NCBI GenBank assembly: GCA_902628605.1
Contig: CACONV010000036.1
Coordinates: forward strand, 1 to 5,561
Direction: 5' to 3'
Origin: an uncultured Bacteroidota bacterium
GTDB taxonomy: Bacteria; Bacteroidota; Bacteroidia; Flavobacteriales; Flavobacteriaceae
DNA: 5,561 nucleotides
The notes beneath the pieces were generated by a model. That model ran no database searches. It saw only the letters and a list, made by a program, of their open reading frames with translations, and was not told where the DNA came from. The translations under genes and the position numbers were made by a program. This document shows positions 5,199-5,561 of the stretch, one piece after another. Every line of letters begins with the position of its first letter. Positions within the stretch are counted from its first letter, which is position 1.

Positions 5199-5561
5199 TT
5201 AATTCGAAAGTTTTTGTTTCACAATATCCGATATCGTTTTGCCATCAGCACTTCCCAGACTCCTCTTTCGTACTTCTGCTATAACTTTACCCATGTCCTT
5301 TAATCCCTGTGAATTTAATTCAATTAATACTTTTGAAACAAGAGCTTCAATCTCTTGATTTGTTAATTGTTTAGGTAAGTAGGAAGATATAAAATCTGCT
5401 TGAACCTGTTCTATTTTAGCTAGTTCAGATCGTTTTTGTTTAATGTAAATATTTGCACTTTCTCTTCTTTGTTTAACAAGCTTTTGAAGGATTTTAATTT
5501 CATCTTCTTTAGAAATTATATTTTGTGAAGAGACAGACGTCTGATTAAGAATTAATGAAGC
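5199..5561 (-). CDS. yqeY: GatB/YqeY domain-containing protein, 5' end cut by window edge
   Basis: The C-terminal 120 residues are visible; the start lies beyond the right edge. The YqeY family is usually about 150 residues, so roughly 30 are missing. Counting from the edge, family landmarks are KLVKQRRESANIY (28-40), a helix ending SELAKIE (45-51), SSYLPKQLTNQE (59-70), KDMGKVIAEV (88-97) and SADGKTISDIVKQKL (104-118). The domain is related to the C-terminal helical region of GatB, the tRNA-dependent Asp/Glu amidotransferase subunit that contacts tRNA. Free-standing YqeY proteins are soluble and lack the catalytic GatB core, and their exact role is unsettled. Downstream on the same strand is tRNA-Arg. 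In many Bacteroidota this gene follows ftsZ at the end of the division/cell-wall cluster, so ftsZ may lie just past the edge; that is recall, not seen here. No terminator is visible after the stop. Confidence 0.9.
   Translation of the reverse strand, partial: ASLILNQTSVSSQNIISKEDEIKILQKLVKQRRESANIYIKQKRSELAKIEQVQADFISSYLPKQLTNQEIEALVSKVLIELNSQGLKDMGKVIAEVRKRSLGSADGKTISDIVKQKLSN

Overview
The window looks like chromosomal DNA from a member of Bacteroidota, most likely a flavobacterium. The evidence is strong A+T richness, a DUF5916 outer-membrane protein, a DUF4369 lipoprotein, an OmpA-family protein with thrombospondin type 3 repeats, a tRNA gene without an encoded CCA end, and two promoters that fit the Bacteroidota -33 TTG / -7 TAnnTTTG pattern instead of the E. 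coli-type -35/-10. The species cannot be named from this sequence alone.

Left part, plus strand (2-2868): a long envelope gene enters from the left edge. It encodes a CBM9-like domain followed by a DUF5916 beta-barrel. Its stop codon overlaps the start of a small lipoprotein gene (TAATG), so the two form a tightly coupled pair. The lipoprotein has a DUF4369 domain but none of the thioredoxin-fold domain that often follows it.

Right part, minus strand (2889-5561, transcribed right to left): the 3' part of a GatB/YqeY-domain gene enters from the right edge. It is followed by tRNA-Arg(UCG), which has a likely promoter of its own, then an OmpA/TSP3 outer-membrane protein with a well-formed promoter and a strong intrinsic terminator, then isopentenyl-diphosphate isomerase (idi). 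The idi gene ends 20 bases from the end of the lipoprotein gene, so the two blocks converge.

Functionally most of the window concerns the cell envelope: a DUF5916 barrel with a partner lipoprotein, and an OmpA-like protein tying the outer membrane to peptidoglycan. IDI supplies the allylic starter for isoprenoids, including the undecaprenyl carrier and quinones. YqeY and the tRNA belong to translation.

No phage, transposon, CRISPR array or defence system is visible. The observations most worth following are the uncharacterised DUF5916/DUF4369 pair, the leader of the OmpA gene (a stem-loop at the predicted 5' end, tandem octamers inside the promoter, and a tiny upstream frame whose stop overlaps the OmpA start), the Asp-to-Ser change in the peptidoglycan-binding motif, and an inverted repeat just after the tRNA. 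No stretch over 300 bases lacks a gene; the longest gap is 210 bases (4873-5082).
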